Assembly (NCBI RefSeq): GCF_013328205.1
Contig: NZ_JABULH010000005.1
Location: 1 to 64,000, forward strand
Reading direction: 5' to 3'
DNA: 64,000 nucleotides
Source of the DNA: Sphingomonas hominis
GTDB taxonomy: Bacteria > Pseudomonadota > Alphaproteobacteria > Sphingomonadales > Sphingomonadaceae
Within the stretch, counting starts at the first letter, position 1. Each line of letters opens with the position of its first letter. The position numbers were made by a program, and so were the translations under genes. This document shows, in pieces, positions 26,345 through 35,339 of this stretch. Under the pieces are notes generated by a model, which saw nothing but the letters and a program-made list of their open reading frames with translations, was not told where the DNA came from and did no database searches.

Positions 26345-28948
26345 ATGCAACTCGTCATCGTCGAATCGCCCGCCAAGGCGAAGACCATCGAAAAGTATCT
26401 CGGCTCCGATTATCGCGTCCTCGCGAGCTACGGCCACGTCCGCGACCTGCCGCCCAAAGACGGGTCGGTGAACCCCGACGACGGGTTTGCGATGGAGTGG
26501 GAAAACTACGCCGACAAGGCCAAGCAGCTCAAGGCGATCACCGATCTATCGAAGACCGCCGACCGCCTGATCCTCGCCACCGACCCCGACCGCGAGGGCG
26601 AGGCGATCAGCTGGCACGTGCAGGAAGTGCTCGCCAAGCGCCGCGCGCTGCCCAAGGCGGTCGAGCGCGTCACCTTCAACGCGATCACCAAACAGGCGGT
26701 GACGGAGGCGATGAAGGCGCCGCGCGCGCTCGATACTGACCTGATCGACGCGTATCGTGCGCGCCGTGCGCTCGACTATCTCGTCGGCTTCACGCTGTCG
26801 CCGGTCCTGTGGCGCAAGCTGCCGGGCGCCAAGTCCGCGGGGCGCGTCCAGTCGGTCGCGCTGCGCCTGATCGTCGAGCGCGAGCGCGAGATCGAGACGT
26901 TCGTTACGCAGGAATATTGGTCGGTCACCGCGTCGCTGGAGCATGACGGTACGCCCTTCACCGCGCGACTGTCGCAGTGGGAGGGACGCAAGCTCGATCG
27001 CCTTTCGATCGGCAACGAGGGTGACGCCATGCGTGCCAAGGCCGATGTCGAGGCCGGTCGCTTCACCGTGCAGTCGGTCGAAACGCGCCCGGCGACGCGC
27101 AACCCGCCGCCGCCCTTCACCACCTCGACATTGCAGCAGGAGGCGGCGCGCAAGCTCGGCTTCTCCGCCGATCACACGATGCGGATCGCGCAGCAGCTCT
27201 ACGAGGACGGCGCGATCACCTATATGCGCACCGACGGCGTGCAGATGGACGGCAGCGCGATCTCGGCCGCGCGCGGCGCGATCGCCAATCGCTACGACGG
27301 CAGCTACGTGCCCGACAAGCCGCGGCAGTATCAGGCCAAGGCCAAGAACGCGCAGGAAGCGCACGAGGCGATCCGCCCGACCGATTTTTCCAAGGACCGC
27401 GTCGGCGCGGGCGACCACGCGCGCCTGTACGACCTAGTATGGAAGCGCGCGCTGGCCAGCCAGATGGCATCGGCGCGGATGGAGCGCACCACGATCGAGT
27501 TCGCCGACGGCACCGGGCGCAATGTCCTGCGCGCGACCGGTCAAGTCGTGCTCTTCCCCGGCTATCTTGCGCTCTACGAGGAAGGCACCGATGACAGCGC
27601 CGACGAGGATGCGCGCCGTCTGCCGCGGATGCGCGAGGGCGACGCACCCGCGAAGAAGGCCGTCTACGCCGAGCAGCATTTCACCCAGCCGCTGCCGCGC
27701 TATTCAGAGGCGAGTCTGGTCAAGCGGATGGAGGAGCTCGGCATCGGCCGCCCCTCCACCTACGCGTCGATCATCAAGACGCTGAAGGACCGCGCCTACG
27801 TCCGTGTCGAGAAGAACCGCTTTTTCGCAGAGGAATCGGGCCGACTGGTGACGGCGTTCCTTGAACGCTTCTTCCCGCGCTACGTCGGCTATGATTACAC
27901 CGCCGAGCTGGAGGAAGAACTCGACGACGTGTCGGGCGGGCGCGCGCAGTGGCAGGCGGTGCTGGAAAGCTTCTGGCGCGATTTCAAGCCGCGCACCGCC
28001 GAGGTGATGGAGCAGAAGCCGTCGGAGGTGACCGCCGAACTCGACACCTTCCTCGCGCCCTATCTGTTCCCCGACAAGGCCGACGGCAGCGATCCGCGCG
28101 CCTGTCCGGCGTGCCAGGCGGGCAGCCTGGCGCTGCGCGGCGGGCGCTTCGGCGCGTTCATCGCCTGCTCCAACTATCCCGAATGCAAATACACCCGCCG
28201 CTTCGCGCAAGGTGGTGACGCCGCCGAGTCGACCGGGCCCGAGATGCTAGGCAAGGATCCGGAGACGGGACTGGAGGTCGAGCGCAAGTCGGGTCGCTTC
28301 GGTCCGTACATCCAGCTTGGCGAAGGCAAGGAGGCGAAGCGCGCCTCGATCCCCAAGGACGTCGAACTCGACCTGGAGATGGCGCTCAAGCTGCTGAGCC
28401 TGCCACGCACGATCGGGCAGCATCCCGAGACGGGGCAGGACATCACCGCGGCGATCGGGCGCTACGGACCGTATCTGGCGCACGCGGGCAAGTATGCGCG
28501 GCTGACCTCGACCGCGGACGTGTTCGAGACGGGCATGAACGCCGCGGTGGTGAAACTGGCCGAGGCAGCGGCGGGCGGCGGGCGGCCGCAGCGCGGGGCG
28601 GCGCGCGAGCCGCTCAAGGTGCTCGGCGCGCACCCGCGCACTGAGGCGGAGCTGAAGCTGATGGAAGGGCGCTACGGACCCTATGTCACCGACGGCACGA
28701 CCAACGCGACGCTGCCGAAGACGATCACGCCCGAGCAACTGACGCTGGAAGAGGCCGCGCAACTGATCGACGCGCGCGCCGCAATGGCGCCGCCGAGCAA
28801 GAAGAAGGCGCCGGCCAAGAAGAAGGCCGCGCCCAAGAAGGTCGCGAAGGCCGACGCGGAGAAGCCCGCGGCCAAAACTGCTGCAAAGAAGCCGGCAGTT
28901 AAGAAAGCGGCAACGAAGAAGCCCGCCGCGAAGAAGGCCAGCGTCTGA
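26345..28948 (+). CDS. topA: DNA topoisomerase I
   Basis: An 867-residue type IA enzyme that relaxes negative supercoils. The TOPRIM domain opens MQLVIVESPAKAKTIEKYL and includes ATDPDREGEAISWH. The catalytic tyrosine is Tyr293 in ITYMRTDGVQM. The KSAGRVQSVALRLI and ERLGIGRPSTYASI-like blocks (here ELGIGRPSTYASII) are present. A four-cysteine zinc ribbon (CPACQAG...CSNYPEC) lies near residue 590. Three shorter TopoI C-terminal repeats with FGPYI/YGPYL follow. The last 70 residues are a lysine-alanine-rich tail (KKKAPAKKKAAPKK style), likely DNA-binding. A GC hairpin just after the stop may end the operon. Confidence 0.97.
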   Translation: MQLVIVESPAKAKTIEKYLGSDYRVLASYGHVRDLPPKDGSVNPDDGFAMEWENYADKAKQLKAITDLSKTADRLILATDPDREGEAISWHVQEVLAKRRALPKAVERVTFNAITKQAVTEAMKAPRALDTDLIDAYRARRALDYLVGFTLSPVLWRKLPGAKSAGRVQSVALRLIVEREREIETFVTQEYWSVTASLEHDGTPFTARLSQWEGRKLDRLSIGNEGDAMRAKADVEAGRFTVQSVETRPATRNPPPPFTTSTLQQEAARKLGFSADHTMRIAQQLYEDGAITYMRTDGVQMDGSAISAARGAIANRYDGSYVPDKPRQYQAKAKNAQEAHEAIRPTDFSKDRVGAGDHARLYDLVWKRALASQMASARMERTTIEFADGTGRNVLRATGQVVLFPGYLALYEEGTDDSADEDARRLPRMREGDAPAKKAVYAEQHFTQPLPRYSEASLVKRMEELGIGRPSTYASIIKTLKDRAYVRVEKNRFFAEESGRLVTAFLERFFPRYVGYDYTAELEEELDDVSGGRAQWQAVLESFWRDFKPRTAEVMEQKPSEVTAELDTFLAPYLFPDKADGSDPRACPACQAGSLALRGGRFGAFIACSNYPECKYTRRFAQGGDAAESTGPEMLGKDPETGLEVERKSGRFGPYIQLGEGKEAKRASIPKDVELDLEMALKLLSLPRTIGQHPETGQDITAAIGRYGPYLAHAGKYARLTSTADVFETGMNAAVVKLAEAAAGGGRPQRGAAREPLKVLGAHPRTEAELKLMEGRYGPYVTDGTTNATLPKTITPEQLTLEEAAQLIDARAAMAPPSKKKAPAKKKAAPKKVAKADAEKPAAKTAAKKPAVKKAATKKPAAKKASV

Positions 28949-28950
28949 GC

Positions 28951-28985
28951 GGATAGGTGTCGGGGGTACGTCCCGGCACCTATCC
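28951..28985 (+). terminator. Hairpin after topA
   Basis: GGATAGGTG (28951-28959) pairs with CACCTATCC (28977-28985), and inner CGGGG/TCCCG pairs extend the stem to about 15 bp with a short loop. It starts 2 bases after the stop. It lacks a clear T-run, so termination is probable but not certain. Confidence 0.6.
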
Positions 28986-28991
28986 TCCTGC

Positions 28992-29082
28992 CGTCATGCT
29001 GAACTCGTTTCAGCATCCATCGTGCCCCACGCGGCTCCGTCGCCACCAGCACGATGGACCCTGAAACAAGTTCAGGGTGACG
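28992..29082. repeat. REP-like element of a second family
   Basis: The left half reads CCGTCATGCTGAACTCGTTT then CAGCATCCATCGTG. The right half reads CACGATGGACCCTGAAACA then AGTTCAGGGTGACG. The halves are imperfect inverted copies, and CATCGTG/CACGATG bracket the variable centre. The core (TGAAAC/GTTTCA) differs from the CCGGACTTGATCCGG core of the other family. Confidence 0.8.
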
Positions 29083-29126
29083 CTAGGTTGGAAAAACAGG
29101 CGAGCGGCCGCGGGCGACCTGCCCGC

Positions 29127-29420
29127 TTACGCCGCCCGGCGCTGAAGCACCGCGATCACGTCGCGTGCGGCGCGCTGCGCGGTAGCGATCTCGCGCGCGG
29201 TCATGTCTTCCGACACCTCGGCGCGTGCCGAGGGTGCCGCATCATGGCCCCAAGCAGCGGCGAGGTTGAGCCACTTGTGCGCCTCGATCAGGTCGAGCGC
29301 CGCACCCGACGTGCCGGTCGAGTAGGCGATCCCCAGATCGTAAGAAGCATTGGCGTCGCCGGCGCGTGCCTTGGCGATCCGGCGGTCGAGCAGTGAAGGC
29401 GCGTGTGAAACAACGGTCAT
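29127..29420 (-). CDS. Small Sel1-repeat-like protein
   Basis: A 97-residue protein. The stretch DANASYDLGIAYSTGTSGAA followed by LDLIEAHKWLNLAAAWGHDA fits one Sel1-type tetratricopeptide-like repeat (residues about 22-62), a protein-interaction fold. No signal peptide or membrane segment is seen, so it is probably cytoplasmic. The C-terminal region is helical and charged. It is transcribed alone, with a 14-bp palindrome 67 bases upstream. Function is unknown. Confidence 0.7.
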   Translation of the reverse strand: MTVVSHAPSLLDRRIAKARAGDANASYDLGIAYSTGTSGAALDLIEAHKWLNLAAAWGHDAAPSARAEVSEDMTAREIATAQRAARDVIAVLQRRAA

Positions 29421-29486
29421 CGGTTTGCCCCCGATATCAGCGTGGATGCTGAACAGAGGCTATGACCTGATTCGGCTCACCAAATG

Positions 29487-29500
29487 GTTAACGCGTTAAC
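29487..29500. promoter_or_regulatory. Perfect 14-bp palindrome upstream of the Sel1-like gene
   Basis: GTTAACGCGTTAAC is a perfect dyad in the 89-base gap between panC and the small Sel1-like gene. It contains two facing TTAAC half-sites, which recall CtrA recognition, but the spacing (TTAA-N4-TTAA) differs from the classic N7 site. It could be an operator for the leftward gene. Confidence 0.35.
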
Positions 29501-29509
29501 GCTGATCCT

Positions 29510-30355
29510 TCATGCCATCGGTTCGATCGCGAGATTGTCGATCAACCGCGTCGTGCCCAGCCGCGCCGCCGCCAACAACTGCCGTCGCCGGCCTGCGTCG
29601 GGTTGCGGTTGCAGCGTTTCGGCATCGACCAGCGAGACGTAATCGACCTCGAACCCCGCATTCGCCAGATAGGTGGTCGCGTCGGCCAGCGCCTTGTCGA
29701 CCGGCGTGCCCGCCGCAATCGCGCGCGCCGCGATGCCCAGCGCGCGCGGCAGCGCCACCGCCTTCGCGCGCTCGTCGGCGTCGAGGTAGACGTTGCGGCT
29801 CGACAATGCGAGCCCGTCGTCCTCGCGCTGCGTCGGCACGCCGGTCACCTCGATCGCGAAATCGAGGTCGGCGACCATGCGACGGATCACCGCGAGCTGC
29901 TGGAAGTCTTTCTCGCCGAAATAAGCGCGCGTGGGCTGGACCTGGTTGAACAGCTTGGCGACGACGGTCGCGACCCCGTCAAAATGGCCGGGGCGCGCCG
30001 CGCCGTCCAACCCTTCGCTGACGCCCGCGACCGAGATGTTGGTCGCGAACCCATCGGGGTACATCGCCTCGACCGGGGGCAGCCACAGCAGGTCGCAGCC
30101 CGCCTCGGTCAGCATCGCGATGTCGCCCGTTTCCTTACGCGGGTAGCGCGACAGATCCTCGTTCGCGCCGAACTGCTTGGGATTGACAAAGATCGACGCG
30201 ACCACCGTCGTTCCCGGCCGCCGCGCGGCCTCCACCAGCGCGATGTGTCCGGCGTGGAGCGCGCCCATGGTGGGCACCAGCGCGACTTCGCGGCCCGCCG
30301 CACGCGCGGCGGCGACCGCCGCGCGCAGATCGACGAGTTCCCGAAACACTTCCAC
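29510..30355 (-). CDS. panC: Pantothenate synthetase
   Basis: A 281-residue ATP-dependent ligase joining pantoate and beta-alanine. Class I nucleotidyltransferase motifs are present: PTMGALHAGHIALV (with the HxGH) near residue 28, FVNPKQFGANEDLSRYPR, LLWLPPVEAMYP, and YFGEKDFQQLAVIRRMV. The KMSKS-like site is represented by LALSSRNVYLD. Length is typical. It is divergent from mipZ across about 76 bases and transcribed toward the small Sel1-like gene. Confidence 0.96.
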   Translation of the reverse strand: MEVFRELVDLRAAVAAARAAGREVALVPTMGALHAGHIALVEAARRPGTTVVASIFVNPKQFGANEDLSRYPRKETGDIAMLTEAGCDLLWLPPVEAMYPDGFATNISVAGVSEGLDGAARPGHFDGVATVVAKLFNQVQPTRAYFGEKDFQQLAVIRRMVADLDFAIEVTGVPTQREDDGLALSSRNVYLDADERAKAVALPRALGIAARAIAAGTPVDKALADATTYLANAGFEVDYVSLVDAETLQPQPDAGRRRQLLAAARLGTTRLIDNLAIEPMA

Positions 30356-30431
30356 GCGCTAACCCCCTCGTATCCCTGCGCCGCGGCTTCTATGATGGCA
30401 CCAAACAGCAATCAATCAGGGAAGTCGTGCG

Positions 30432-31286
30432 TTGCCGGACCTGGACAACAAGCCTCACCTCGCGGGACCCGCCACCGGCGCTCCCCACGTCATCGTATTC
30501 GCCAACGAGAAGGGCGGCACGGGCAAGTCGACCACCGCGGTCCACACCGCGGTTGCGCTCGCCGCGCGCGGCGGTCGCGTGGCGTGCATCGACCTCGACC
30601 ACCGACAGCGTACGCTGGGCCGCTACCTCGACAATCGCGCCGCAACGGTGAAGCGGACGGGTCAGGAACTGCCAATCCCCGACCACGCCACCGGCGACGG
30701 CCGCGCCGACGGCAATTTCGAGGATCTGTTCGCGCAATATAGCGACGGCTACGACTTCCTGGTGATCGACACGCCGGGCCGCGATGATCCCTGCGCACGC
30801 ACCGCCGCGGCGCTCGCCAACACCTTGGTCACGCCGATGAACGACAGTTTCGTCGACTTCGACCTGATCGGGCAGGTCGATGCCGAGACGTTCAAGGTGA
30901 CGCGGCCGTCCTTCTATTCCGAGCTGATCTGGGACGTGCGCAAGGCACGCGCCAAGGCGGACGGGACGACGATCGACTGGGTCGTCCTGCGCAACCGCCT
31001 GGCTTACGTCGACGCGCGCAACATGCGTCGCGTGTCGGAAGCGCTTGACCAATTGTCGCGCCGCGTCGGCTTCCGCATCATTCCCGGTCTGGGCGAGCGC
31101 GTGATCTACCGCGAACTGTTCCCCGCCGGCCTTACGCTCCTCGACAACAAGTCGTTCGGCGGCATGGGCCTCAGCCACGTCGCCGCGCGGCAGGAATTGC
31201 GCGAGATGATGGCGGGCTTCGCACTGCCCGATGCCGCATTGCCGGCGGAGGCGACCGCGGCCGCCGCACCGAGTGCGGCGGCGTGA
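30432..31286 (+). CDS. mipZ: Division-plane positioning ATPase MipZ
   Basis: A 284-residue ParA/MinD-family ATPase that in alphaproteobacteria forms a pole-to-centre gradient and blocks FtsZ assembly away from midcell. The deviant Walker A is FANEKGGTGKSTTAVH near residue 25, the Walker A' region is CIDLDHRQRTLGRYLDNR, and Walker B lies in FLVIDTPGRDDP. The QRTLGRYLDNR block is characteristic of MipZ rather than ParA. The start is TTG 30432, with AGGGAAG 7 bases upstream. Its stop overlaps the next gene by 4 bases (ATGA). The C-terminus is Ala-rich. Confidence 0.95.
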   Translation: MPDLDNKPHLAGPATGAPHVIVFANEKGGTGKSTTAVHTAVALAARGGRVACIDLDHRQRTLGRYLDNRAATVKRTGQELPIPDHATGDGRADGNFEDLFAQYSDGYDFLVIDTPGRDDPCARTAAALANTLVTPMNDSFVDFDLIGQVDAETFKVTRPSFYSELIWDVRKARAKADGTTIDWVVLRNRLAYVDARNMRRVSEALDQLSRRVGFRIIPGLGERVIYRELFPAGLTLLDNKSFGGMGLSHVAARQELREMMAGFALPDAALPAEATAAAAPSAAA

Positions 31287-31543
31287 AATGGATCGTCGCC
31301 GCGCTGGTGATCTGGGCGGTCTGGTGGCTGCTTCGCAAGCCTGAGCGGCGCCGTCCCAGTGCGCTCGCCGCCGCGCGCGCGACGCTCGGTGTTTCCGCCG
31401 GCGACGATGGCGATGCGATCCGCGCCGCGCACCGGCGGCTGATCGCCGAGATCCACCCCGATCGCGGCGGCTCCGCGGAGGAAGCGCGGCGCGTCAATGC
31501 CGCGCGCGACCTGCTGCTCGCGCAGGTGACGCCTGCGCGCTGA
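31283..31543 (+). CDS. Small membrane-anchored J-domain protein
   Basis: An 86-residue protein. Residues 3-17 form one membrane segment (WIVAALVIWAVWWLL), and the rest is a compact J-like domain with HRRLIAEIHPDRGGS carrying the HPD tripeptide, and a following VNAARDLLL helix. This layout resembles the TIM14/Pam18-type J proteins that stimulate a DnaK ATPase near a membrane. The ATG overlaps the mipZ stop by 4 bases, so both are made from one message. Confidence 0.85.
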   Translation: MKWIVAALVIWAVWWLLRKPERRRPSALAAARATLGVSAGDDGDAIRAAHRRLIAEIHPDRGGSAEEARRVNAARDLLLAQVTPAR

Positions 31544-31642
31544 CGCGGCCGTGCCGTCAGGAGCGAGCTCCGACGTGCACGATCTTTTCCAACCCGGCGC
31601 GACCCCGTTGGACTGGTCACCGGCGCATCATATGCAGGGGCG

Positions 31643-33007
31643 ATGACACACCGCCTCCACCCTACGATCCTGCGCGACTACGACATCCGCGGCACCGTCG
31701 GCGCGTTGCTCGGCGAGGCGGACGCCCGCGCGGTCGGCCGCAGCTTCGCGACGCGCGTGCGCCGCGCTGGTGGTCGCCGTGTCGCGGTGGGGCGCGACGG
31801 GCGCCTGTCCTCGCCGATGCTGGAGGCGGCGCTGGTCGACGGTCTGGTAGCGAGCGGCGTCGACGTGGTGCGGATCGGCCTCGGCCCCTCTCCGATGCTC
31901 TATTACGCCGAAGCGACGCTGGAGGTCGACGCCGGCGTGCAGGTGACCGGCAGCCACAATCCGGCGGACGACAACGGCTTCAAGCTCGTCCTCGGGCACG
32001 ACAGCTTCTTCGGCGACGACATCCGCGACCTCGCGCGGCTGGCGGAGTTAGGCGATTGGGAGACGGGCAGCGGCAGCGTGACCGAGGCGACCGTGATCGA
32101 CGATTACGTCGGCCGCCTGTTCGCAGGCTACGGCGGCGGCGCGTATCGAATCGGCTGGGACGCCGGCAACGGTGCGGCAGGACCGGTGATCGAGCAACTC
32201 ACCCGCCTGCTGCCGGGCGAGCACCACCTGCTCCACACTACGGTAGATGGCACTTTCCCCAACCATCACCCCGACCCCACCATCCCGAAGAATCTGGCCG
32301 ACCTGCGTGCGCTGGTTGCGCGCGAGCGGCTCGACATAGGGTTCGCGTTCGACGGTGACGGCGACCGCATCGGCGCTGTCGACGCGCGCGGGCGCATCGT
32401 CTGGGGCGACCAGATACTGGCGTTGCTCGCCGAGCCGCTGCTGCGCGAGGCACCCGGCGCGTGCGTGGTCGCTGACGTGAAGTCGAGCAATGCGCTGTTC
32501 GACCGCGTCCGCGCGCTCGGCGGGCGCGCGGTGATGGCCAAATCAGGCCACAGCCAGATCAAGGCGCGGATGCGGCAAGAAGGCGCGGCGATCGGTGCCG
32601 AGCTGTCGGGCCACATCTTTTTCGCGCGCGACTATTACGGGTTCGATGACGCGGCCTTTGCCGCCGTGCGGCTGATCCGCGCGATCCACCTGGCGGGCTG
32701 CCCGCTGGCCGAGCTGGTTGATCAACTGCCGCCGACCTGCGCGTCGCCCGAGCTGCGTATTGCGGTGCCCGAGGATCGCCGATTGCACATTGTTGACGAG
32801 GTGCTCGCACGGGTCCATGCCGAAGGCGTCGCGATCGACCTCACCGATGGCTTGCGCGTCTCCACCCCCGACGGCTGGTGGCTGCTGCGCGCGTCGAACA
32901 CGCAGGCCGCCGTGACGCTGCGCGCGGAGGCGGCAGACGAGGCCGGGCTCGACCGACTGCTCGCGACGATCGACCACCATCTCGGGCTCAGCGGCGTTCA
33001 CCGCTGA
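31643..33007 (+). CDS. pgmG: Phosphomannomutase/phosphoglucomutase
   Basis: A 454-residue alpha-D-phosphohexomutase interconverting the 1- and 6-phosphates of glucose and mannose. The phosphoserine loop is QVTGSHNPADDNGFK near residue 100, metal-binding DGDGDR is in FAFDGDGDRIGAVD, the sugar-binding GAELSGHIFF follows, and the phosphate-binding RASNTQAAVTLR is at the end. It supplies glucose-1-phosphate and mannose-1-phosphate for nucleotide sugars, so it should feed the polysaccharide locus about 5 kb downstream. The symbol is used by analogy with the sphingan producer S. elodea. A strong convergent terminator follows. Confidence 0.9.
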   Translation: MTHRLHPTILRDYDIRGTVGALLGEADARAVGRSFATRVRRAGGRRVAVGRDGRLSSPMLEAALVDGLVASGVDVVRIGLGPSPMLYYAEATLEVDAGVQVTGSHNPADDNGFKLVLGHDSFFGDDIRDLARLAELGDWETGSGSVTEATVIDDYVGRLFAGYGGGAYRIGWDAGNGAAGPVIEQLTRLLPGEHHLLHTTVDGTFPNHHPDPTIPKNLADLRALVARERLDIGFAFDGDGDRIGAVDARGRIVWGDQILALLAEPLLREAPGACVVADVKSSNALFDRVRALGGRAVMAKSGHSQIKARMRQEGAAIGAELSGHIFFARDYYGFDDAAFAAVRLIRAIHLAGCPLAELVDQLPPTCASPELRIAVPEDRRLHIVDEVLARVHAEGVAIDLTDGLRVSTPDGWWLLRASNTQAAVTLRAEAADEAGLDRLLATIDHHLGLSGVHR

Positions 33008-33041
33008 CCGTCGGCTCCTGTTCGAACGAATTAGCCGTTAA

Positions 33042-33070
33042 ATCGAGGGCGCCCGCGCGGCGCCCTCGAT
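33042..33070. terminator. Bidirectional hairpin between convergent genes
   Basis: ATCGAGGGCGCC (33042-33053) is perfectly complementary to GGCGCCCTCGAT (33059-33070) with a 5-base loop, giving a 12-bp GC-rich stem. It lies between the mutase stop (33007) and the M13 peptidase stop (33078), where it can serve both transcripts. Confidence 0.75.
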
Positions 33071-33077
33071 CATCCGT

Positions 33078-35174
33078 TCACCAAATTCGCACGCGCTCGG
33101 CGGGCGCGATATATTGCTTCTGGTCGGGCGTGATCTTCCACGCCTGATACCAGGCATCGACGTTGCGCAGCGGGTTCACCGCGCGGATCTGCCCGGGCGA
33201 GTGCGGATCGCTGACGAGCTGCTGGCGCAGCGCCTCGTCGCGGAACAAGGTGCGCCACACCTGACCCCAACCAAGGAAGAAGCGCTGGTCGCCGCTGAAC
33301 CCGTCGATGACGCGCGCGGGCTTGCCGTTCAGCGAATTGTGATACGCGTCGAGCGAGATCAGCACGCCGCCCAGATCGGCGATATTCTCGCCCATCGATG
33401 CCTTGGCGTTGATGTGGATGCCCGGCAGCCCGACGAAGTCATACGCCTCGTACTGCGCGCCGTAGCGTGCCGCCTGCGCCTCGAACTTCTGCGCGTCGCC
33501 GGGGGTCCACCAGTCGCGCAGCACGCCCTGCCCGTCCGACTTGCGTCCCTGGTCGTCGAAGCCGTGCGTGATCTCGTGCCCGATCACGCCGCCGATGCCG
33601 CCGTAATTGACCGCGTCGTCGGCCTTAGGGTCGAAGAACGGCGGTTGCAGGATCGCGGCCGGGAACACGATCTCGTTCTTGACCGAGCTATAGTACGCAT
33701 TGACCGTCTGCGGCGTCATGCCCCACTCGGCCTTGTCGACCGGCGCGTTCATGCGGTTGCGGTCGTAATCCCACTCGAACCGCGCCGCGCGCTCGGCATT
33801 GCCGACGAGGTCGCCCGGCACGATCCGCAAGGCAGAGTAATCGCGCCACTTGCTCGGGTAGCCGACCTTGACCGTGAAGCCCTTCAGCTTGTCCTGCGCC
33901 TGCGCCTTGGTCGCGGGGCTCATCCAGTTGAGGTTCTGGATACGGCCCGCGAGGGCCACGCGCAGGTTCGCGACCAGCGTGTCCATCTTCGCCTTAGATT
34001 CGGGCGGGAAATAGAGCTGGACGTAATCGCGGCCGATCCCCTCGCCGACGCCGTTCTCCGCGAACGCGACCGCGCGCTTCCAGCGCTCGCGCTGCTGCGG
34101 CTGGCCGTTCAGGAACTTGGAGCGGAACTCGAACTGCGCGTCGACGAAGCGCTTCGACAGCATCGGCGCGATCTCGTCCGTCATGCGAAACGCTTCCCAC
34201 GCCTTCAGCGTGTCGAGGTCGGTGTCGGCGTACACCTTGGCGATGTTCGGGAAAGCGGTGTTCTGCGCCACGATCGCGCGCTCCGACTTGCCCAGCCCCG
34301 CCGCCTGCCAGAACGGGTCCCACGGGAAGCCCGGAGCCTGCGCCTTCAATTCGGCCAGCGTGGTTAGATTGTAGGTCTTGTCGCGGTCGCGGCTCTGCGC
34401 GCGGGTCCAGTGCGCCTGCGCCAGCCGCGTCTCCATCGCGACGACGTTGTCCGCCGCCGCCTCCGCGTTCGGCCACCCCGCCATCGTCAGCATCTGCGCG
34501 ACATATTGGCGATAGCGCGCGACCTGCGGCTGGAACTTCGGGTCGACGTACAGATCGCGGTCGCCCAGACCCAGCCCCGATTGGCGCAGGTAGAGCGCGT
34601 AGGTGTCGGGCTTCTTCGCGTCGTCCGACACGCCGGGGCCGAAGAAGCTGCCGCCGAAGCCGCCGATCGCGCGACCCATCACCGCCGCCATCTGGTTCTT
34701 GTCGCCGACCGCCTTGATCGCCGCCAGCCGATCAGTCAGCGGCTTGGCGTCGAGCTTCTCCGCCGCCGCCTGGTCCATGAACCCGTTGTAGAGGATCGCC
34801 GCCTTCATCCGGTCCGGGTTGGCGGTGTCATCGACCTTGTAGCTCTGCAGCAGCGTGCGCAGCCGCTGTTCCGACAGGTCGCGCAGCACCGCGAATGCGC
34901 CGTAGGAGCTGCGGTCGGCGGGGATCTGCGTGTTCTTCGCCCAAGTGCCGTTCACGAAGCGGAACCAGTCGTCGCCCGGACGCACGTTGCGATCCATGCC
35001 CGACACGTCGAAGCCCCACGGACCGTAGCTGGTCGCCGTCGCATCGGTTGCGGCGGCGGGTGCCGGCGAAGCGGGTGCGGCCGGTGCTGCCGCCTGCTCG
35101 ACCCGGCTCAGCGCCGGTGCTGCGAGCGCAATCGTTGCCGCGGCGGCGGCGAGGAAAAAAGGCTTCCTGGACAA
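33078..35174 (-). CDS. Exported M13-family (neprilysin-like) zinc metallopeptidase
   Basis: A 698-residue oligopeptidase. It has a signal peptide (MSRKPFFLAAAAATIALAAP), an Ala/Pro-rich linker, then the large M13 N-terminal domain starting WGFDVSGMDRNVRPGDDWF. The catalytic zinc motif is VIGHEITHGFDDQG (HExxH), the second ligand block is GENIADLGG, and NAYYSSVKNEIVFPAAILQPP is the typical substrate-side segment. The C-terminus ends PAERVRIW, as in other family members. The protein acts in the periplasm or extracellularly on small peptides. It stands alone, convergent with the mutase gene. Confidence 0.95.
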   Translation of the reverse strand: MSRKPFFLAAAAATIALAAPALSRVEQAAAPAAPASPAPAAATDATATSYGPWGFDVSGMDRNVRPGDDWFRFVNGTWAKNTQIPADRSSYGAFAVLRDLSEQRLRTLLQSYKVDDTANPDRMKAAILYNGFMDQAAAEKLDAKPLTDRLAAIKAVGDKNQMAAVMGRAIGGFGGSFFGPGVSDDAKKPDTYALYLRQSGLGLGDRDLYVDPKFQPQVARYRQYVAQMLTMAGWPNAEAAADNVVAMETRLAQAHWTRAQSRDRDKTYNLTTLAELKAQAPGFPWDPFWQAAGLGKSERAIVAQNTAFPNIAKVYADTDLDTLKAWEAFRMTDEIAPMLSKRFVDAQFEFRSKFLNGQPQQRERWKRAVAFAENGVGEGIGRDYVQLYFPPESKAKMDTLVANLRVALAGRIQNLNWMSPATKAQAQDKLKGFTVKVGYPSKWRDYSALRIVPGDLVGNAERAARFEWDYDRNRMNAPVDKAEWGMTPQTVNAYYSSVKNEIVFPAAILQPPFFDPKADDAVNYGGIGGVIGHEITHGFDDQGRKSDGQGVLRDWWTPGDAQKFEAQAARYGAQYEAYDFVGLPGIHINAKASMGENIADLGGVLISLDAYHNSLNGKPARVIDGFSGDQRFFLGWGQVWRTLFRDEALRQQLVSDPHSPGQIRAVNPLRNVDAWYQAWKITPDQKQYIAPAERVRIW

Positions 35175-35339
35175 GAACTAATCTCCGCAAGACGACAGAT
35201 AGTATCGCTGGTAATCACGCTGCCATAACAATACATATGTTGCAACATCCCTGTCCTTTCGCAGCGAAGCGTCGCATGCATACGGATCGCAGCGTCACCG
35301 TTGCGCTTTGTGCGATCATTCACCACGAAGGATCCCGAC

